Shown here: piece after piece, positions 60,717 to 64,000 of the stretch
How the letters are laid out: the number at the start of each line of letters is the position of its first letter
Numbering within the stretch: the stretch's first letter is position 1
Origin: Allonocardiopsis opalescens
GTDB lineage: Bacteria > Actinomycetota > Actinomycetes > Streptosporangiales > Streptosporangiaceae
NCBI RefSeq assembly: GCF_003002095.1
Contig: NZ_PVZC01000001.1
Coordinates: forward strand, 1,178,001-1,242,000
Reading direction: 5' to 3'
Length of the DNA: 64,000 nt
Translations under genes and position numbers: made by a program
The notes under the pieces: generated by a model
What the model saw: only the letters and a program-made list of their open reading frames with translations
The model's database searches: none
What the model was told of the DNA's origin: nothing

Positions 60717-60751
60717 GAAAGCGCTTTCACACGGACGGTAAGCGCTTTCCG
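60717..60751. promoter_or_regulatory. tandem LacI-type operators upstream of the pectate lyases
   Basis: GAAAGCGCTTTC (60717-60728) is a perfect 12-bp palindrome. A second AAGCGCTT core with one good flank (GGTAAGCGCTTTCC) is centred 21 bp away, about two helical turns. AAGCGCTT-centred palindromes are typical of LacI-family sugar regulators. The location about 100 bp upstream of the first pectate lyase start suits transcriptional control. Confidence 0.75.
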
Positions 60752-61014
60752 AAAAGCCGTCAACCGTTCTCGGACAGGAGTTGTTCGGCTTGTGTTCAGG
60801 CGGCGCGCCGTCCCATCCAGCGGAAACCCGGTGGCACGGCGGGCCCGGCCGGGGAGCGCGACGGGCCGGACGGCCGGTGTGCCGCGCTCGGCCGGCTCCG
60901 CACCGGACCTCGGCCCGGCGCCGCGACGGCGGCGCGGGGCGGCGGCCGGCCCGGGCGGCGGGGCCGCTGACCGGCGGCTCCTCGCCTGGTCGGCGGAAGA
61001 TTGCCGCGGTGTTA

Positions 61015-61030
61015 CGGGAAACTTTTCCCG
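61015..61030. promoter_or_regulatory. palindrome CGGGAAACTTTTCCCG
   Basis: Seven-base arms CGGGAAA and TTTCCCG are separated by CT. It is a near-perfect 16-bp dyad in a GC-rich setting, located between the ABC transporter operon end and the pectate lyase promoter. It could be an operator or a small hairpin. Confidence 0.4.
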
Positions 61031-61084
61031 AGGCTCCCCGTCCGCGCGTCCGGCCGGACCGCCCGCCCGCGCCCGGCTCCGGGC

Positions 61085-62830
61085 TCAGACCCGGTCGGTC
61101 CGCACCAGCCCGGCCACCACGCCGAGCAGGCCGAGGCCCGCGGCCGGGACCGCGACCGTCCACGGCGCCCGCTCGACGTAGCCGATCACCTCGGCGAGCA
61201 TCGCGCCCCACTCGGGGGAGTCGTGCCCGGCGCCCAGGCCCAGGAAGCTGAGCCCGGCCAGGGCCAGGGTGTTGTGCGGCACCCGGACCAGCGCGTGCCG
61301 GGCGACGCCGGGCAGCACCGAGGGCAGCAGGTGCCGCCGCAGCAGCCGGCCGCGGCCGGCGCCCCCGGCCACCGCAGCCTGGAAAAAGCCGGCGGCCCGC
61401 ACCTCGGCGGCCAGCGTCCTGGCGTGTACGGCCAGCGGGATCCAGGCCACTAGCGCCACCGCGGCCGCCGCGCCGAGCGGGCCGGGGCCGGTGACCGAGG
61501 CGACCAGTACGCCCATCAGCACCGGCGGCACCGCGTTGAGCACATCGCCCGCGCCCGCGCGGGCCCGCGCGGCGGCGAGCCCCACCAGCAGCCCCACCAC
61601 CAGCGCGACCGCGCTCACCGCCACCCCGGTGCCGACGCTGAGCAGCGCGCCGTGCCCGAAGCGGGCCAGCAGGTCGCGGCCGACGGCGTCGGTGCCCAGC
61701 GGGTGGGCGAGCGAGGGCGCGGCCAGCCGGTCGGCGAGCGAGGTGGCGGCGGGGTCCCTGAGCAGGCCGGCCGCCACCGCCGCGAGCAGCACGGCGGCCA
61801 CCAGCGCCGGGGCGAGGTCGTGCCGCCGCCGGCCGCGCGGCACGGCCGGGGCGAGCGCGCCCGGGACCAGCGCGGGGCCCATCAGCAGCCGGTGCGCGAT
61901 GACGCCCGCGCCGCCGACGGCCAGGCCCATGGCGACCAGGGCGGTGACGCAGCCCTGCACCAGCGGGAGGTCCTGGGCGAGCACCGCGGACAGCGCCGTG
62001 TCGCCGAGGCCGGGCACGGCGAACACCGTCTCCACCGTGACGGCGCCGCCGAGCAGCCCGATGAACAGCAGCAGCACCTGCGGCAGCGCGACCGCCAGTG
62101 CCCGGCGCAGCAGCGCGACCGCCAGCGTCCAGCGGCCGAAGGCGGCCGCCCGCCAGGTGCGCACCCAGCCCTCGGCGGCGGCCGCGTCCAGCGCGCCGGC
62201 CAGCACGCGGCTGAGCAGTCCGCCGGCCGGCAGGCCGAGGGCGAGCGCGGGCAGCGGCACATTGGCGGGGCCCGACCAGCCCGAGGTGGGCGCCAGCCCC
62301 CAGCGCACCGCGACCACCGCGAGCAGTACCGCCGCGAGCAGGAAGTCGGGCACCGATCCCAGCAGCGCGCCGGTGGCGGCGGCGCCGTCGCCGCCGGCGC
62401 GCCCGGTGCGGGCGGCCCGCCACAGCGCGGGCGCCAGTACGGCGACCGCGGTGGCCAGCGCGACCAGCGCCGCGCAGGCGGCCAGGCCCGCCGAGACGCC
62501 CGTGGCGCCGAGCACGGTGGGCGCGACCGGCGCGCCGGTCACCCAGGAGGCGCCGAGGTCGCCGCGGAGGGCGCCGCCGAGCCAGCCGAGCGTGCCGGCG
62601 ACGGGGTCGGCGGGCAGGTCGAGTTCGGCCCGGACCGCCGCGAGCGCGGCCGGGTCGGGCTCGCGCTCGGCGGAGCGGGCCCGCAGCACGGTGTGGGCGG
62701 GGTCCTCGCCGCTCAGCCAGGGCAGCGCGGCGACCGCGAGGACGAGGGCGGCACAGGAGCCCGCCAGTACCGCGGGGCCGCGCAGCAGCCGGGCGCCGAG
62801 CAGCAGCGGCCCGGGGAGCGCGGCGCTCAC
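61085..62830 (-). CDS. fused oligopeptide-type ABC permease (DppB-DppC in one chain)
   Basis: This 581-residue membrane protein holds two permease domains in sequence. The first (about 1-310) resembles DppB, with the late VETVFAVPGLGDTALSAVLAQDLPLVQG segment (in parts). The second (about 335-580) resembles DppC, with HPLGTDAVGRDLLARFGHGA and LAGLSFLGLGAGHDSPEWG. Normally these are two genes of about 320 and 290 residues. GTG 62830 overlaps the stop of the binding-protein gene by 4 bases. Peptide, nickel or nickelophore import are all possible for the family; ATPase genes are not in the window. Confidence 0.88.
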   Translation of the reverse strand: MSAALPGPLLLGARLLRGPAVLAGSCAALVLAVAALPWLSGEDPAHTVLRARSAEREPDPAALAAVRAELDLPADPVAGTLGWLGGALRGDLGASWVTGAPVAPTVLGATGVSAGLAACAALVALATAVAVLAPALWRAARTGRAGGDGAAATGALLGSVPDFLLAAVLLAVVAVRWGLAPTSGWSGPANVPLPALALGLPAGGLLSRVLAGALDAAAAEGWVRTWRAAAFGRWTLAVALLRRALAVALPQVLLLFIGLLGGAVTVETVFAVPGLGDTALSAVLAQDLPLVQGCVTALVAMGLAVGGAGVIAHRLLMGPALVPGALAPAVPRGRRRHDLAPALVAAVLLAAVAAGLLRDPAATSLADRLAAPSLAHPLGTDAVGRDLLARFGHGALLSVGTGVAVSAVALVVGLLVGLAAARARAGAGDVLNAVPPVLMGVLVASVTGPGPLGAAAAVALVAWIPLAVHARTLAAEVRAAGFFQAAVAGGAGRGRLLRRHLLPSVLPGVARHALVRVPHNTLALAGLSFLGLGAGHDSPEWGAMLAEVIGYVERAPWTVAVPAAGLGLLGVVAGLVRTDRV

Positions 62831-64000
62831 GGCCGCCGGGTCTCCGCCGTGATCAGGGCGCGCTCGTAGGGGTCCTCGGCGACGCCCTCCACGCCGGGGG
62901 CGACACCGAGCCGGGTGCGCTCATTGGCCAGCGGAACGACCGCGGCGCTCGCCAGGATCCGCGCCTCGATCTCCAGCGCGGCGGCGTTGCGCTCGGCGGG
63001 CTCGGTCAGCGCCGCCGCCTCGCTGATCGCCTGGTCGACGTCCTCGTCGCAGAAGCGGGCCAGGTTGTAGCTGCCCTCGCAGCTCCAGTCGGCGGCCAGG
63101 TAGCCGATCGGGTCGCCGGTGTCCAGCAGGTAGGAGCGGGCGCCGATGACGGCGTCGAAGGCGCCGGCCAGCATGTCGGTCTCCAGGGCGCCGAACTCGC
63201 GCACGATCACCTCCACCTCGAAACCGGCCGCGCGCAGGTCCTCGGCCACCACGCTCGCCGCCTCGGGCAGCTCGGGCCGGTCGGAGTAGGTGGCCAGCGT
63301 GATCGCGGTGCCGCCGGGCTCGGCGGGCTCCGGTCGCGGCGAGGGCTCGGGCCGCTCGGCCGCCCACGGGCTGGCCGGGCCGTAGACGCCCTCGGCGGTG
63401 TCGGCCCGCCCCTCGTAGATGCCGGCCACGATCGCGGCGGCGTCGACGGCGGCGGCCGCGGCGGCGCGGGTGCCCGGGTCGGCGAAGGGGCCGTCGGAGG
63501 TGTTGAGGAGCAGGCCGACCAGCCGGGGCAGCGGCACCTCGACGATCTCCTGCTCGGTGATGTTGGGCAGCTGCGCCACCGCGACGGAGTCGATCACGTC
63601 GACCTCCCCGGCGCGCAGCGCGCCGGCGCGGGCGGCGGCGTCGGGGATGAAGCGCACGTCGACGCCGGTGGCGGCGGGGGCGCCCGCCCAGTGCTCGCCG
63701 AAGGCCGCCAGCGTGGCGGTGCTGTCGCCGCCGAGGCCGGTCAGCTCGAAGGGGCCGGTGCCGGTGCCGACGGGGTCGGGGGAGGCGGGGTCCTCGGCGT
63801 AGGCGGCGGGGGAGAGGACGACCAGCTCGGGGGAGGACAGCCGCTGCGGCAGGATCGGGTCGGGCTCGGCGGTGGTGACCTCCAGGGTGTGCTCGCCCGC
63901 GGCGGCGGCGGTCAGCTCCACCCCGGCCAGCGCGCGCGGCACGGGGGCGGCCGCGGCGGCGTGGTTGAGTGCGGCTGCGGCGTGCTCGGCGGTGAGCGCG
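62827..64000 (-). CDS. ABC transporter solute-binding protein, family 5 (5' partial)
   Basis: About 390 codons are visible and the frame stays open to the right edge, so the signal peptide lies outside. The edge segment ALTAEHAAAALN matches the position of the LTAEDV segment of family 5 (DppA/OppA/NikA-like) proteins. Further features are PVGTGTGPFEL, a VDVIDS segment and VPLANERTRLG near the C-terminus. It captures peptides or similar ligands for the fused permease downstream. An internal GTG at 63942 is not the start. Confidence 0.87.
   Translation of the reverse strand, partial: ALTAEHAAAALNHAAAAAPVPRALAGVELTAAAAGEHTLEVTTAEPDPILPQRLSSPELVVLSPAAYAEDPASPDPVGTGTGPFELTGLGGDSTATLAAFGEHWAGAPAATGVDVRFIPDAAARAGALRAGEVDVIDSVAVAQLPNITEQEIVEVPLPRLVGLLLNTSDGPFADPGTRAAAAAAVDAAAIVAGIYEGRADTAEGVYGPASPWAAERPEPSPRPEPAEPGGTAITLATYSDRPELPEAASVVAEDLRAAGFEVEVIVREFGALETDMLAGAFDAVIGARSYLLDTGDPIGYLAADWSCEGSYNLARFCDEDVDQAISEAAALTEPAERNAAALEIEARILASAAVVPLANERTRLGVAPGVEGVAEDPYERALITAETRRP

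Larger units (their letters stand above)
60626..61084. other. 459-bp regulatory gap upstream of the pectate lyase operon
   Basis: This region holds the two AAGCGCTT operators (60717-60751) and the dyad at 61015-61030. Short frames on the plus strand (for example from 60781) are Arg/Pro-rich and not gene-like. No RNA gene was recognised. The stop of the ABC permease gene abuts its right end without an obvious strong terminator. Confidence 0.55.

Noticed and set aside
56158-64000. CRISPR array or mobile element around the repeated pectate lyase sequences
   Set aside because: The similarity comes from paralogous coding sequence; there are no short regular repeats, terminal inverted repeats or transposase genes.

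Overview
The window is very GC-rich, codes densely on both strands, and has many GTG starts and 4-base stop/start overlaps. Together with Tat exporters, a calerythrin-like EF-hand protein and a BlaA/BlaB-type beta-lactamase locus, this points to a filamentous actinomycete (Streptomycetaceae or Nocardiopsaceae-like). The genus is not resolved. No rRNA, tRNA, CRISPR array, transposase or phage gene was seen. Both edge genes are partial.

Layout. (1) 1-17324, all plus strand: a tightly coupled, probably biosynthetic cluster. It holds a TIM-barrel isomerase/epimerase, an M20 hydrolase, an Ldh2-type and a Gfo/Idh/MocA dehydrogenase, a small unknown protein, an EF-hand protein, two DegT aminotransferases, a UbiA-type membrane transferase, a flavoprotein, two acyl-adenylate enzymes (one continuous with a methyltransferase), a double CaiB-like CoA-transferase and an AhpD-like protein. 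(2) 17705-20899: a Tat-exported beta-propeller/amidohydrolase. (3) 21003-25344: an arsenic resistance island (ArsR-ArsN fusion, ArsO-like flavoprotein, Acr3, ArsC, ArsR) with two distinct families of operator-like dyads. (4) 25407-29407: an OmpR-type two-component system, an L,D-transpeptidase lipoprotein and a small Pro/Glu/Ala-rich exported protein, then an LCMT-type methyltransferase. (5) 30457-45177: a catabolic island for an alpha-hydroxy (sugar-type) acid. It combines a divergent FCD-GntR regulator, a complete tripartite tricarboxylate transporter, a LarA-family nickel-pincer enzyme with its own cofactor genes larE-larB-larC, an enolase-superfamily and an IlvD/Edd dehydratase, an Ldh2 dehydrogenase, an SDR, an RraA-like aldolase and an FAH-family hydrolase. 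(6) 45192-51881: mixed housekeeping-like genes (NmrA, Tat-exported amine oxidase, spermidine-synthase-like, GNAT, XRE regulator with divergent SDR). (7) 51901-54839: a blaA-blaB/bla locus. (8) 54940-60625: an MFS exporter and an operon of four pectate lyases preceded by two 21-bp-spaced AAGCGCTT operators. (9) 61085-64000: an oligopeptide-type ABC importer with both permeases fused in one protein.

The most interesting systems are the nickel-pincer hydroxyacid island, where transport, epimerisation, dehydration, oxidation and cleavage sit with cofactor synthesis in one regulated unit, and the unassigned cluster at the left, which has an in-frame ligase-methyltransferase join, a duplicated gene junction and a rare enzyme combination. 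All functions are inferred from motifs and context read by eye; no database search was run.
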